Positions 16,256 through 25,058 of a stretch of 64,000 nucleotides of DNA are shown in pieces (position 1 is the first letter of the stretch; every line of letters begins with the position of its first letter). The position numbers were made by a program, and so were the translations under genes. Where the stretch lies: positions 1-64,000 of the forward strand of contig NZ_QYRP01000002.1 in NCBI RefSeq assembly GCF_003600895.1, given 5' to 3'. Below the pieces are notes generated by a model. The model was given only the letters and a program-made list of their open reading frames with translations. It ran no database searches and was not told where the DNA came from. This DNA is from Nocardioides cavernaquae (GTDB lineage Bacteria > Actinomycetota > Actinomycetes > Propionibacteriales > Nocardioidaceae).

Positions 16256-16311
16256 GGAATTGGGCGGCGCGCCGGACACCGCCAGGGGCCAGTGGCCCGC
16301 GGATCCGTACC

Positions 16312-18282
16312 ATGGCCCCCGTGGACTCACGAGACGAACGGGACTCCAGCGACCCGTTGATCGGGCGTCTGCTGGACGGCCGATACCGCGTCGGCGCGCG
16401 CATTGCGCGCGGCGGGATGGCATCGGTCTACGAGGCGATGGACGTCCGTCTCGATCGGGTCGTGGCGGTCAAGGTGATGCATCCCGGGATGGGAGACGAC
16501 GGCGACTTCGCCGCGCGCTTCGTCCGCGAAGCCCGCGCCGCCGCCCGCCTCTCGCACCCCCACGTCGTCGCGGTCCACGACCAGGGCGACGACCACGGCA
16601 CGGTCTTCCTGGTCATGGAGTACATCCCCGGCCACACCCTCCGTGACGTGATCCGCAGCGAGTCGCCGATGGCGCCGGGCAAGGCGCTCGCGCTGCTCGA
16701 GCCGGTCCTCTCGGCGCTCGCCGCGGCGCACCGCGCGGGCCTGATCCACCGCGACATCAAGCCCGAGAACGTGCTGATCGCCGACGATGGCCGCGTGAAG
16801 GTCGCTGACTTCGGCCTCGCCAAGGCGGTCAGCGCCGACACGCAGCACACCGCGACCGGCGGCGTGCTGATCGGCACCGTCTCCTACCTCGCTCCCGAGC
16901 TGGTCGTCGACGGCCGCGCGGACGCACGTGCCGACGTCTATGCCGCCGGCGTGGTGCTCTACGAGCTGCTCACCGGTCGCAAGCCGCACGAGGGCGAGTC
17001 CCCGATCCAGGTGGCCTACAAGCACGTCCACGAGGACATCCCGGCGCCTTCCGCGCTGGTCCGCGGCGGGCTCCCGGCGTACGTCGATGCGCTGGTCGCC
17101 CGGGCGACCGCCCGTGATCGCTCGCTGCGTCCGGCCGATGCGCAGGTCCTGCTCCACCAGCTGCACCGGGTCAAGCACGCGGTCGACGCGGGCATCACGG
17201 ACGACCCCGACCTCCTCGACGACCTCGCCCTGCCCGTCGCATCCGTCTACGAGGAGGAGCAGTTCGGCTCCACCTCGGAGATCCCGGTGCCGGCCGCGCC
17301 CGCTGCGGCGTACGACGACTACGAGTCCACCGGTGAGTACGACGAGCCGGCGACTGCGCTCGTGGCGACCCACCAGCCGAACTCGTGGGAGCGCGACCGC
17401 CCCCGGCGCAGTGCGGTCTTCCTGATCGGCGGGCTCGTGCTCGCCCTGGCGATCGCGCTCGGTGCCTGGTGGTTCGGGTTCGCCCGCTACACGAGCACCC
17501 CGGGGGTCATCGAGCTCCAGGTTGCGCAGGCCCAGGCGAAGATCGAGGACGCCGGTCTCGAGTTCGACGTGGCCCGCGAGGCCTACGACGAGAACGTCCC
17601 GGCCGGCAGCGTCATCTCGACCGACCCCGGAGCCGGTGAGCGGATCCTGCCCGGCGACACGGTCGAGGCCGTCGTCTCCAAGGGCAAGGAGCGCTACCAG
17701 GTGCCCGACCTCAAGGAGATGACGGAGGACGCGGCCCAGGCCGCGCTCATCGAGGCCAGGCTCACCTTCGGTCGATCCGTCCCGAAGTACCACGCGAAGG
17801 TCCCCGAGGGCCAGGTCATCACGACCACACCGGCCGCGGGTGAGTGGCTCAAGCGCAGCACTGCCGTCGACCTGGTGATCAGCCGTGGCCCGCGCCCGAT
17901 CAAGATCACCGACTTCACGGGCAAGGACGCCAAGACCGCGGTGAAGTGGTTCAAGGACCGCCACCTCAAGACCGCGGTCACCGAGGAGTTCTCCGACGAG
18001 GTCGAGAAGGGCAAGGTCATCTCGCAGGACCCCAAGGACGGCGAGCTGTTCCGTGACGACACGGTCAACCTGGTCGTCTCCAAGGGGCCGGAGCTGGTCG
18101 AGATCCCCCGCCTCCGCGCGATGGGCGTCGAGGCGGCCCGCGACCGGCTCGAGGCGCTCGGGCTGAAGGTCAGCGAGAAGCACGCCGACATGTACCTCGG
18201 CCTCGGCTACGTCTCCTCCGTCTCCCCCGGCGAGGGCGAGTCCGTGCCCAAGGGCAGCACCGTCACGCTCTACCTCGTCTGA
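16312..18282 (+). CDS. pknL: PASTA-domain Ser/Thr protein kinase (PknL/PknB type)
   Basis: A 656-aa transmembrane kinase. The cytoplasmic kinase domain has the Gly-rich loop ARGGMASVY, Lys54 in VAVKVM, catalytic Asp148 in HRDIKPEN and a DFG motif, all intact. An acidic/Tyr-rich juxtamembrane linker leads to one membrane segment (about 368-388), then four extracellular PASTA repeats (about 394-656) that bind muropeptides. I call it PknL because Rv2175c is nearby, as in mycobacteria. ATG at 16312; the in-frame GTG four codons on is an alternative start. It shares its strand with the LysM transglycosylase. Confidence 0.93.
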   Translation: MAPVDSRDERDSSDPLIGRLLDGRYRVGARIARGGMASVYEAMDVRLDRVVAVKVMHPGMGDDGDFAARFVREARAAARLSHPHVVAVHDQGDDHGTVFLVMEYIPGHTLRDVIRSESPMAPGKALALLEPVLSALAAAHRAGLIHRDIKPENVLIADDGRVKVADFGLAKAVSADTQHTATGGVLIGTVSYLAPELVVDGRADARADVYAAGVVLYELLTGRKPHEGESPIQVAYKHVHEDIPAPSALVRGGLPAYVDALVARATARDRSLRPADAQVLLHQLHRVKHAVDAGITDDPDLLDDLALPVASVYEEEQFGSTSEIPVPAAPAAAYDDYESTGEYDEPATALVATHQPNSWERDRPRRSAVFLIGGLVLALAIALGAWWFGFARYTSTPGVIELQVAQAQAKIEDAGLEFDVAREAYDENVPAGSVISTDPGAGERILPGDTVEAVVSKGKERYQVPDLKEMTEDAAQAALIEARLTFGRSVPKYHAKVPEGQVITTTPAAGEWLKRSTAVDLVISRGPRPIKITDFTGKDAKTAVKWFKDRHLKTAVTEEFSDEVEKGKVISQDPKDGELFRDDTVNLVVSKGPELVEIPRLRAMGVEAARDRLEALGLKVSEKHADMYLGLGYVSSVSPGEGESVPKGSTVTLYLV

Positions 18283-18296
18283 TCGGACCCACCCAC

Positions 18297-19199
18297 ATGA
18301 CTTCTCCCGAGATCTCGCGACCCATCGGGTCGCACGTCCCCGTCGGCAAGGGGCTCGTCGCCGGCGCCCTCACCACCGCGCGCGAGCTCGGCTACGAGAC
18401 GCTCCAGGTCTTCGTCGGCAACCCGCGCGGCTGGGCGCTCTCGGCCGGCAAGCCCGCCGAGGACAAGGAGTTCCGGCGCCAGCTCGAGGCTGGTCCTCAT
18501 GGCGGCACGCGGGCGTTCATCCACGCGCCGTACCTCGTGAACCTCGGCTCCCCCACCCCCGCGACGTACGAGAACTCGATCGCGGTCGTCGCCCACAACC
18601 TCAAGCGGGCCGCCGAGATCGGCGCCGAAGGCGTCGTCGTGCACACCGGGTCGTTCGTCGACCCGTCCGACTCCTCCGAGAAGTACGACGCGGCGATGCG
18701 CCAGGTCCGCGAGGGACTGCTGCCGCTCCTCGACGCTCTGGGCGACTCCGACGACGCGCCCTGGCTGCTGCTCGAGCCGACCGCCGGCCAGGGCCGCTCG
18801 CTCTGTGCGGGGGTCGAGGACCTGATCCCCTACCTCGGCGCGCTCGACCTCCACCCGAAGGCCGGCGTCTGCCTCGACACCTGCCACGTGTTCGCGGCCG
18901 GAGCTCCGCTCGACGAGGTCGGCGGGGCGACCGCAACCCTCGACCGCATCGTCGAGATCGGTGGGCCCGACCGGCTCCGGCTGATCCACGCCAACGACTC
19001 GATGGATGTCCGCGGCGCGTTCAAGGACCGTCACCAGCGGATCGGCGAGGGGCACATCGGCGCGGGCGCGTTCCGCGAGCTGTTCGCCCACCCGGCCACC
19101 GAAGGTGTGCCGTTCATCCTCGAGACGCCGGGCTCGCGCGAGGACCCGGCCGACCTGCACCTGCTCCAGCAGCTCCGCGCCGAGGCGCTCTCCCGATAG
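18297..19199 (+). CDS. nfo: Deoxyribonuclease IV (endonuclease IV)
   Basis: A 300-aa TIM-barrel AP endonuclease that cuts 5' to abasic sites in base-excision repair. Family features are the opening IGSHVPVGKGL, the FVGNPRGW strand, VVHTGSF with a zinc-binding His, LEPTAGQG with a zinc-binding Glu, CLDTCHVFAAG, the HANDS metal motif and the final ILETPG. All three zinc clusters appear complete. The gene starts 14 bp after the kinase stop, so the two may be co-transcribed. Confidence 0.95.
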   Translation: MTSPEISRPIGSHVPVGKGLVAGALTTARELGYETLQVFVGNPRGWALSAGKPAEDKEFRRQLEAGPHGGTRAFIHAPYLVNLGSPTPATYENSIAVVAHNLKRAAEIGAEGVVVHTGSFVDPSDSSEKYDAAMRQVREGLLPLLDALGDSDDAPWLLLEPTAGQGRSLCAGVEDLIPYLGALDLHPKAGVCLDTCHVFAAGAPLDEVGGATATLDRIVEIGGPDRLRLIHANDSMDVRGAFKDRHQRIGEGHIGAGAFRELFAHPATEGVPFILETPGSREDPADLHLLQQLRAEALSR

Positions 19200-19311
19200 T
19201 CCTCACCACCTGGACCCTTTCGCGGCGAGATAGGGGTCCTCCTGTTGTGGACTGTCGGAGGGCGGAGCACGATGGAGGGCGCGGGGGTTCCGCACCCAAG
19301 GGAGGCCTGTC

Positions 19312-19824
19312 GTGACAGGTCATGTCATCCATCTCAACACCACCATCGACGCCAGCCCGGAGACCATCTGGGGAGTCCTCACCGATCTCCCCCACACGGC
19401 CGAGATCCTGAGCAGCGTGAAGTCGGCAGAGCTCATCACCGACGGCGAGTACGACGTCGGGACCACGTGGCGCGAGGAACGCAACTTCTTCGGCCACCAC
19501 GGTGAGGAGGAGCTGCACGTCATCGAGTCCGAGCCGCCGAGTCGCACGCTCCACGAGACCCGGCTGCGCCACGACCGGATCCGCACGGCGTACCTGATCG
19601 AGCGCACCGCTGACGGCACCGCGAGCAGGTTGCTGATCACGGCCACGATGGACGTCTCCGGACGGACCAAGAGCGAGCTGATGCGCTGGAACGTGCTCGG
19701 CCGTCACAGCTTCGAGTCGACGCGCCGGATGCTGATCCGCGACCTCGAGGACATCCGGATCGAGGCCGAAAAGCGCGAGGGGCGGCCGCAGGAAGCCGAC
19801 AAGGGCAAGCACCGGGCAAGCTGA
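19312..19824 (+). CDS. SRPBCC-family (START/Bet v1 fold) protein
   Basis: A 170-aa protein with the polyketide-cyclase/dehydrase pattern: a first strand HVIHLNTTIDASPETIWGVLTD, the aromatic-poor middle sheet with WREERNFFG and the long C-terminal helix. Such folds bind hydrophobic ligands in a cavity, and the ligand is unknown here. It starts with GTG at 19312 behind GGGAGG. The C-terminus is a highly charged extension (EAEKREGRPQEADKGKHRAS) longer than usual for the fold. The 112-base gap upstream probably holds its promoter. Confidence 0.82.
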   Translation: MTGHVIHLNTTIDASPETIWGVLTDLPHTAEILSSVKSAELITDGEYDVGTTWREERNFFGHHGEEELHVIESEPPSRTLHETRLRHDRIRTAYLIERTADGTASRLLITATMDVSGRTKSELMRWNVLGRHSFESTRRMLIRDLEDIRIEAEKREGRPQEADKGKHRAS

Positions 19825-19880
19825 GTCCGCCTGACGACAAGGCCCGCGGCGGCGAGAAAGCTGCGGGCTAGGATCCGTGC

Positions 19881-20930
19881 ATGGTTGTGGTGATGGCCCC
19901 CGGGGCGACGGATGCGGAGATCGCTCACGTCGTTGCCCGCGTGGCGAGCGTGGGCGGCAACGCCAGCGTCTCCAAGGGCATCGAGCGCACCATCATCGGC
20001 CTGGTCGGTGACATCGACTCGTTCCACGGCCTGAACCTCCGCGCCCTGGCTGGAGTCGCGGACGTCCACCGGATCTCCGACCCCTACAAGCTGGTCAGCC
20101 GGCAGCACCACGCCGAGCGTTCGACCGTGTGGGTCGGCCCGGCCAGCCACCAGGTCCCGATCGGGCCGGAGACGTTCACCTTCATCGCCGGCCCGTGCGC
20201 TGTGGAGACCGCCGAGCAGACCATCGAGGCCGCTCGCATGGCGCAGGGTGCCGGCGCCACGATCCTGCGCGGCGGTGCCTTCAAGCCCCGCACCTCGCCG
20301 TACGCCTTCCAGGGACTCGGGGTGAAGGGCCTCGAGATCCTGGCCGACGTCCGCGAGGCGACCGGCATGCCGATCGTCACCGAGGTCGTCGACGCGCGTG
20401 ACGTCGCCGTGGTCGCGGAGTTCGCGGACATGCTGCAGATCGGCACACGCAACGCCGCCAACTTCGGGCTGCTGCAGAAGGTCGGCGAGGCCGGCAAGCC
20501 GGTGCTCCTCAAGCGCGGCATGACCGCGACGATCGAGGAGTGGCTCATGGCTGCGGAGTACATCGCCCAGAGCGGCAACCTCGACATCGTGCTCTGCGAG
20601 CGCGGCATCCGGACCTTCGAGCCGTCGACCCGCAACACCCTCGACATCTCGGCGATCCCGGTCGTGCAGGCCACCAGCCACCTGCCGATCATCGTGGACC
20701 CGTCGCACGCCGGCGGCCGCAAGGACCTCGTGGTGCCGCTGTCGAAGGCCGCCATCGGCGTCGGTGCCGATGGTGTCATCGTCGACGTGCACCCCAACCC
20801 GGAAGAGGCGCTGTGCGACGGCCCGCAGGCGCTGCTCGGCAACGACCTGCGTGAGCTGGCCCAGGCCGTACGCCGCCTCCCGGCCGCGGTTGGCCGTGTC
20901 GATGCCCGTGAGCGGGAGCGCCGCGCCTGA
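19881..20930 (+). CDS. aroF: DAHP synthase, class I (AroF type, with N-terminal regulatory domain)
   Basis: Condenses phosphoenolpyruvate and erythrose 4-phosphate to 3-deoxy-D-arabino-heptulosonate 7-phosphate, the first shikimate step. The 349-aa protein has the ferredoxin-like N-terminal domain of the AroF subtype (about 1-70, MVVVMAPGATDAEI) then the KDO8P/DAHP synthase barrel: IAGPCAVE, LRGGAFKPRTSPYAFQG, LLKRGM and IVDPSHAGGRKD with conserved metal ligands. A class II enzyme for the same reaction is encoded 0.9 kb downstream on the other strand, which is unusual. Confidence 0.93.
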   Translation: MVVVMAPGATDAEIAHVVARVASVGGNASVSKGIERTIIGLVGDIDSFHGLNLRALAGVADVHRISDPYKLVSRQHHAERSTVWVGPASHQVPIGPETFTFIAGPCAVETAEQTIEAARMAQGAGATILRGGAFKPRTSPYAFQGLGVKGLEILADVREATGMPIVTEVVDARDVAVVAEFADMLQIGTRNAANFGLLQKVGEAGKPVLLKRGMTATIEEWLMAAEYIAQSGNLDIVLCERGIRTFEPSTRNTLDISAIPVVQATSHLPIIVDPSHAGGRKDLVVPLSKAAIGVGADGVIVDVHPNPEEALCDGPQALLGNDLRELAQAVRRLPAAVGRVDARERERRA

Positions 20931-20949
20931 CCGCGTGGATGTGACGACG

Positions 20950-21825
20950 ATGAAGTACTGCCAGCGCTGCGGGGCCGAGCTCGACCTCGGTCGGTTCTGC
21001 ATCAACTGCGGTGCACCCGTCGACCCATCGACACCCGCACCTGCTCCGGTCGAGGCCCCGCCGGTCTACGGACCGGCGACGACGTACGTCCTGCCCGACC
21101 GGACGGTGCCGCCTGCCGCGACCCCCCGGGTCGGTTCGGCCGGTCGCCGCCGGAGCCCGGGACGGGCCAGCGGTCCCGGTGCCGCGGTGTGGATCTTCCT
21201 GCTGGTTGGACTGCTCCTCGCCATCCTGCTCGGCAGCTGCCTCGCTCTGCGGACCAGCGGATCCGATGGTTCCGCAGCACCCACCGCGGAGCCCAGCAAG
21301 ACTCCGGAGCCGAGTGACCCGACGTCCGCCACGCCGACGGGCGTCGAGACCGGCCGTGCCGGCACCGATCTGGCTGTGGTCGCGAAGGCCTCCGCGCCCC
21401 GTCCGATGAGCGCCAGCCGGGACCTCGCCGGCAACCGGGTCTCCTACCCGGCCAGCAACATGCTCGACAACGACCGCGCCACGGCATACCGGCTCACCGG
21501 CGACGGGAGCGGCACCGTGATCCGGTTCGACCTCGGCAAGGACCGGGTGGTGACCGCGGTCGGGCTGATCAACGGCTACGCCAAGGTCGACGGTGCCACC
21601 GACTGGTACCCCCGCAACCGGCGCATCCTCAGCGTCGAGTGGCGCTTCGACGACGGCACCGTCGTCACGCAACGGCTCGTGGACACGCCTGACCTGCAGA
21701 CGATCCAGGTGGACCCGGAGACGACCGGCTCGGTGCAGCTGCGGATCGTCGACGTGTCGAGGCCGGGGCGCCGGGGCGGCAAGAACACGACCGCCATCAG
21801 CGACGTGCTCCTGCTCGGCTCCTGA
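20950..21825 (+). CDS. Zinc-ribbon, single-pass membrane protein with discoidin-like C-terminus
   Basis: A 291-aa protein with three parts. An N-terminal zinc ribbon has two CxxC pairs (Cys4/7 and Cys17/20). A Pro-rich cytoplasmic stretch precedes a membrane segment at about 79-100. After a Ser/Thr/Pro linker comes an extracellular beta-sandwich (about 135-291) with the pattern ASNMLDNDRATAYR, typical of NADase-type glycan-binding domains of the discoidin fold. Function is unknown. Such proteins may link a cytoplasmic zinc-ribbon partner to a surface ligand. Start ATG 20950; a GTG nine bases upstream is possible. Confidence 0.8.
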   Translation: MKYCQRCGAELDLGRFCINCGAPVDPSTPAPAPVEAPPVYGPATTYVLPDRTVPPAATPRVGSAGRRRSPGRASGPGAAVWIFLLVGLLLAILLGSCLALRTSGSDGSAAPTAEPSKTPEPSDPTSATPTGVETGRAGTDLAVVAKASAPRPMSASRDLAGNRVSYPASNMLDNDRATAYRLTGDGSGTVIRFDLGKDRVVTAVGLINGYAKVDGATDWYPRNRRILSVEWRFDDGTVVTQRLVDTPDLQTIQVDPETTGSVQLRIVDVSRPGRRGGKNTTAISDVLLLGS

Positions 21826-21837
21826 TCCCGGTTTCGG

Positions 21838-23196
21838 TCAGTCCGTCTTCGGGCAGCGCGCCGCGGAGAGCATCTCCGCGACGAGGAACGCCATCTCGAG
21901 GCTCTGCACGCGGTTGAGGCGCGGGTCGCAGACCGACTCGTAGCGGTTGGAGAGGTCGTCGGCCGACAGCTCCTCGCCGCCACCGACGCACTCGGTCACG
22001 TCGTCACCCGTGAGCTCGACGTGCAGGCCACCGGGCCAGGTGCCGAGAGCCGCGTGGACGTCGAAGAAGCCCTGGACCTCGTCGATCACGTCGTCGAAGC
22101 TGCGGGTCTTGTAACCCGAGGAGGCCTCGAAAGTGTTGCCGTGCATCGGGTCGCAGATCCACGCGACCTGGAGCCCCTCGGCCTGCACCTTCTCGATCAG
22201 CGGCGGCAGGCCCTCACGGATCTTGCTCGCGCCGAAGCGGGTGATGAAGGTCAGGCGGCCCGGCTCGTTCTCCGGGTTGAGCTTGCGTGCCAGGGCGATC
22301 GCGTCGTCGGGCGTGGTGCTCGGGCCGAGCTTCACGCCGATCGGGTTCTTGATCTTGCTCAGCAGCTCGACGTGGGCACCGTCGATCTGACGGGTGCGCT
22401 CACCGATCCACACCATGTGCGCGGAGACGTCGTAGGGCTCCTGGGTGCGGCTGTCGATGCGGGTCAGGGCGTGTTCGTACTCAAGGACGAGCGCCTCGTG
22501 GCTCGAGTGCACGTCGGCCCGGTGGAACTCGTCCGGGTCGGCGCCGATCGCCTGCATGAAGGTCAGCGCGCGCTCGATCTCGCTGGCCAGCTTCTCGTAG
22601 CGGCGACCCACCGGCGAAGAGCGGACGAAGTCGGTGTTCCAGGTGTGCACCTGGCGCAGGTCGGCGTAGCCACCCGTGGTGAACGCACGCACGAGGTTCA
22701 GCGTGGCGGCGGAGTTGTTGTAGACGTCGACCAGGCGCTGCGGGTCCGGGATCCGCGACTCCTCGGTGAAGTCGTAGCCGTTGACGGCGTCGCCGCGGTA
22801 GGCCGGAAGCGTCACGCCATTGCGGGTCTCGAAGTCGGAGCTGCGCGGCTTGGCGTACTGACCGGCGATGCGGCCGACCTTCACGACCGGCACGGACGCG
22901 GCGTACGTCAGGACGACCGCCATCTGCAGCAGCACGCGGAGCTTGTTGCGGACGTTGTCGGCGGTGACGCCGGCGAACGTCTCGGCGCAGTCGCCACCCT
23001 GGAGGATGAAGGCCTCGCCGCGGACGACGGCCGCGATCTTCTCCTTGAGCTCGTCGCACTCGCCGGCAAAGACGAGCGGCGGCGCGGTGCGCAGGCGCTC
23101 GACCGCGGCGTCGACGGCGGCACGGTCGGGGTACGTCGGCTGCTGGGCCGCGCCCATCGAGTGCAGGGAAGCAAGATCAGGGATCGAGGGTGTCAC
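21838..23196 (-). CDS. aroG: DAHP synthase, class II (plant/mycobacterial type)
   Basis: A 452-aa class II DAHP synthase. Diagnostic sequences are the N-terminal AAQQPTYPD, the QGGDCAETF motif, VGRIAGQYAKPRSSD, SHEALVLEYE, GERTRQIDGAHVELL and the C-terminal HGNTFEASSGYKTR plus VELTGDDVTECVGG, where metal and substrate ligands lie. This is the type that in mycobacteria is feedback-controlled and forms a complex with chorismate mutase. GTG at 23196 is chosen because homology begins directly after it; an open frame further upstream is unrelated. Its neighbour on the opposite strand includes the class I enzyme. Confidence 0.95.
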   Translation of the reverse strand: MTPSIPDLASLHSMGAAQQPTYPDRAAVDAAVERLRTAPPLVFAGECDELKEKIAAVVRGEAFILQGGDCAETFAGVTADNVRNKLRVLLQMAVVLTYAASVPVVKVGRIAGQYAKPRSSDFETRNGVTLPAYRGDAVNGYDFTEESRIPDPQRLVDVYNNSAATLNLVRAFTTGGYADLRQVHTWNTDFVRSSPVGRRYEKLASEIERALTFMQAIGADPDEFHRADVHSSHEALVLEYEHALTRIDSRTQEPYDVSAHMVWIGERTRQIDGAHVELLSKIKNPIGVKLGPSTTPDDAIALARKLNPENEPGRLTFITRFGASKIREGLPPLIEKVQAEGLQVAWICDPMHGNTFEASSGYKTRSFDDVIDEVQGFFDVHAALGTWPGGLHVELTGDDVTECVGGGEELSADDLSNRYESVCDPRLNRVQSLEMAFLVAEMLSAARCPKTD

Positions 23197-23222
23197 CTGC
23201 CTAGGGTACGCGGGTCGCGTTG

Positions 23223-24308
23223 TTACTCGCGATTCGGTAACAGGAGGGCGCTGTCCCCGAACTCGTGCCATGCGTACCCGCCACCCACCGCCGCGTCGTA
23301 CGCCGCCTGGGCGATGTCGACGCCGGCCACTGCCTCGACCAGCAGGAGGTGGGAGGCGCCCGGGTCGTGCCAGCCGGTGACGAGTCCCGTGACCACGCGC
23401 GGCGGGTCGGCGGGAGTGACGACGCGGTCGGTCCAGCCGCTGCGCTCGACCACGCGTACGCCGTCGCCCGAGCGCAGCACGGCGGACTCCAACGCGCGGG
23501 TGACCGTGGTGCCCACCGCGACGATGCGGCCGCCGCCCGCGCGCACCGCGTTGACCAGGCTCGCAGTCGGTGCCGGCACCGAGAACCACTCGGACTGCGG
23601 CGCCTCCCCCGCCTCCTGGGAGCTCAGTCCCGCGTGGAGCGTGACCGGTGCGACGGAGACGCCGCGTGCGACGAGCGCGGTGACGATCTCAGGAGTGAAC
23701 GGTCGTCCCGCTGACGGCATCTCCGCGCTGCCCGGCCGCACCCCGAAGACGGTCTGGTAGGCGCTCAGCGGGTAGCGGCGGTCGAGGTAGCCGTAGGCGA
23801 TCGGCCGGCCTCGTCGCGCGAGAACCCGGTCGAGCGATCCGGTGAGCCGCGCACGCCAGAGCCGGTTGCCCTCCCCCGTCGGTGACGATTCTTCCGGATA
23901 GGGCGCGAGGAGCTCGAGGCTTGCCGGGCCGGTGCGCACGATGTCTCCCGGCGCCGCGTCGAGGACCGAGCGGGCGGCGTCGGGTGCGGTGCGGAGCTCG
24001 ACGACGCGGGTGCCGTCATCGAGTCGATGGGCCGCGTGGAGAACCACTGTGCGCCTGCGGAGGCCGGTGCCGATCAGCTCGGCGTCGATCTGGCCGTTGA
24101 CGGTCGCGGAGTCGTTCACGACGAGCAGGTCACCCGCGCGGAGGTGGTCGGTGATCGCCGTGAAGCGGCCATGGGTGACCGCACCTGGCGTTGCGACGAG
24201 CAGTCGTACGTCGTCGCGCGCCAGCCCGCGGGACTCGGGTGGCGAGGGTGCTGTGTTCGCTGCCGGTGCCGGGAACGAGGTGCTGGGTCGTTCGACGAGG
24301 TGGGTCAT
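23223..24308 (-). CDS. QueA-family S-adenosylmethionine:tRNA ribosyltransferase-isomerase-like protein
   Basis: A 361-aa protein with the QueA fold. RAGDLLVVNDSATVNGQI and GRPIAYGYLDRRYPLSAYQTVFG and the ending AGVDIAQAAYDAAVGGGYAWHEFGDSALLL match the conserved patches of QueA, shortened here to their order. Canonical QueA makes epoxyqueuosine in tRNA. No tgt, queG or other queuosine gene is in view, and actinobacterial QueA-like proteins are divergent, so the substrate is open. The start overlaps the stop of the SDR gene (ATGA), giving an operon that begins at the SoxR operator. Confidence 0.8.
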   Translation of the reverse strand: MTHLVERPSTSFPAPAANTAPSPPESRGLARDDVRLLVATPGAVTHGRFTAITDHLRAGDLLVVNDSATVNGQIDAELIGTGLRRRTVVLHAAHRLDDGTRVVELRTAPDAARSVLDAAPGDIVRTGPASLELLAPYPEESSPTGEGNRLWRARLTGSLDRVLARRGRPIAYGYLDRRYPLSAYQTVFGVRPGSAEMPSAGRPFTPEIVTALVARGVSVAPVTLHAGLSSQEAGEAPQSEWFSVPAPTASLVNAVRAGGGRIVAVGTTVTRALESAVLRSGDGVRVVERSGWTDRVVTPADPPRVVTGLVTGWHDPGASHLLLVEAVAGVDIAQAAYDAAVGGGYAWHEFGDSALLLPNRE

Positions 24309-24976
24309 GCGAACACTCCAGCGGCCCGGTAGCGCCCGCTTTCCGGCTTCGCGTCGAGCAGTGCCAGCAGCTGCGGCACGACGCTCTCCGGAAGCGGCCG
24401 GTCGGAGATGTCCTCGCCGGGGAAGGCGTCCTGGTGCATCCGGGTCCGCATGTCACCCGGGTCGACGGCGTACGCGGTGAGCGCCGGGTTCTCTGCGGCG
24501 TACTGCAGGACGAGGTGCTCGAGCGCGGCCTTCGACGCGCCGTACAGGCCCCAGCCCGGGTAGTGCTCGACGGCCGCGTCGGAGGTGATGCCGACGAGCG
24601 TTCCGTGCGAGGAGACAAGCAGCGGGAGCACGAGCGAGGTCAGCACCAGTGGCGCCCCGATGTTGGGCCGCCAGACCGACGTGAGGTCCTCGATCGTCAG
24701 CTGGTCGAGGCGCGGCAGCGGTGTCGGGCCGAGGGAGCTGGCGTTGTGGACCAGCAGGTCGAGTCCGCCGAGCCCCTCGAGCGCGCTCAGCAGATCGGCG
24801 CGGTGGTCGGCGTCAGTGATGTCGCCGGCGATCCTGACGATGCCGGGTCCGTCCACCTCCTCGAGGGTCTCCGCGTCGCGGCCGTCGATGACGACGCTCC
24901 ATCCGCGATCGGCGAGAGCCAGGGCGAGGGCCCGGCCGAGCCCGCGGGATCCTCCGGTGACGAGTGCGACAGACAT
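24305..24976 (-). CDS. Short-chain dehydrogenase/reductase
   Basis: A 223-aa classical SDR. The nucleotide-binding TGGSRGLG is at residues 7-14, the NNAG-equivalent is VHNASSLG, the active-site YxxxK appears in LYGASKAALEHLV, and PGDMRTRM follows. Substrate unknown. The ATG at 24976 sits 50-60 bp from a SoxR-type operator (25024-25039), with soxR divergent on the other side, so expression is probably induced by redox-cycling compounds. Many SoxR targets in Streptomyces are oxidoreductases of this size. The gene overlaps the QueA-like gene by four bases. Confidence 0.88.
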   Translation of the reverse strand: MSVALVTGGSRGLGRALALALADRGWSVVIDGRDAETLEEVDGPGIVRIAGDITDADHRADLLSALEGLGGLDLLVHNASSLGPTPLPRLDQLTIEDLTSVWRPNIGAPLVLTSLVLPLLVSSHGTLVGITSDAAVEHYPGWGLYGASKAALEHLVLQYAAENPALTAYAVDPGDMRTRMHQDAFPGEDISDRPLPESVVPQLLALLDAKPESGRYRAAGVFA

Positions 24977-25023
24977 GTGCGGTTCTCCCTTGATCAGTTG
25001 GCGTTGTAGTGCCACTGTTCAAG

Positions 25024-25039
25024 TTGAAGTTAACTTGAA
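25024..25039. promoter_or_regulatory. SoxR-type operator in divergent promoter region
   Basis: TTGAAGTTAACTTGAA contains the perfect 10-bp palindrome AAGTTAACTT at 25027-25036. The Escherichia coli soxS operator core is the same AAGTTAACTT. It lies 20 bp before the soxR start and about 48 bp before the SDR start, the usual place for a MerR-family spacer-bound regulator acting on the divergent promoter. This AT-rich patch stands out in the high-GC surroundings. Confidence 0.85.
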
Positions 25040-25058
25040 GTCAAGGGGTGATCCGGAA

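Noticed and set aside
16327-18183. A 618-codon frame antisense to the PASTA kinase
   Set aside because: No motif, no promoter or ribosome-binding site, and Val/Asp/Arg bias expected from complementing a high-GC gene. The sense kinase has complete motifs.
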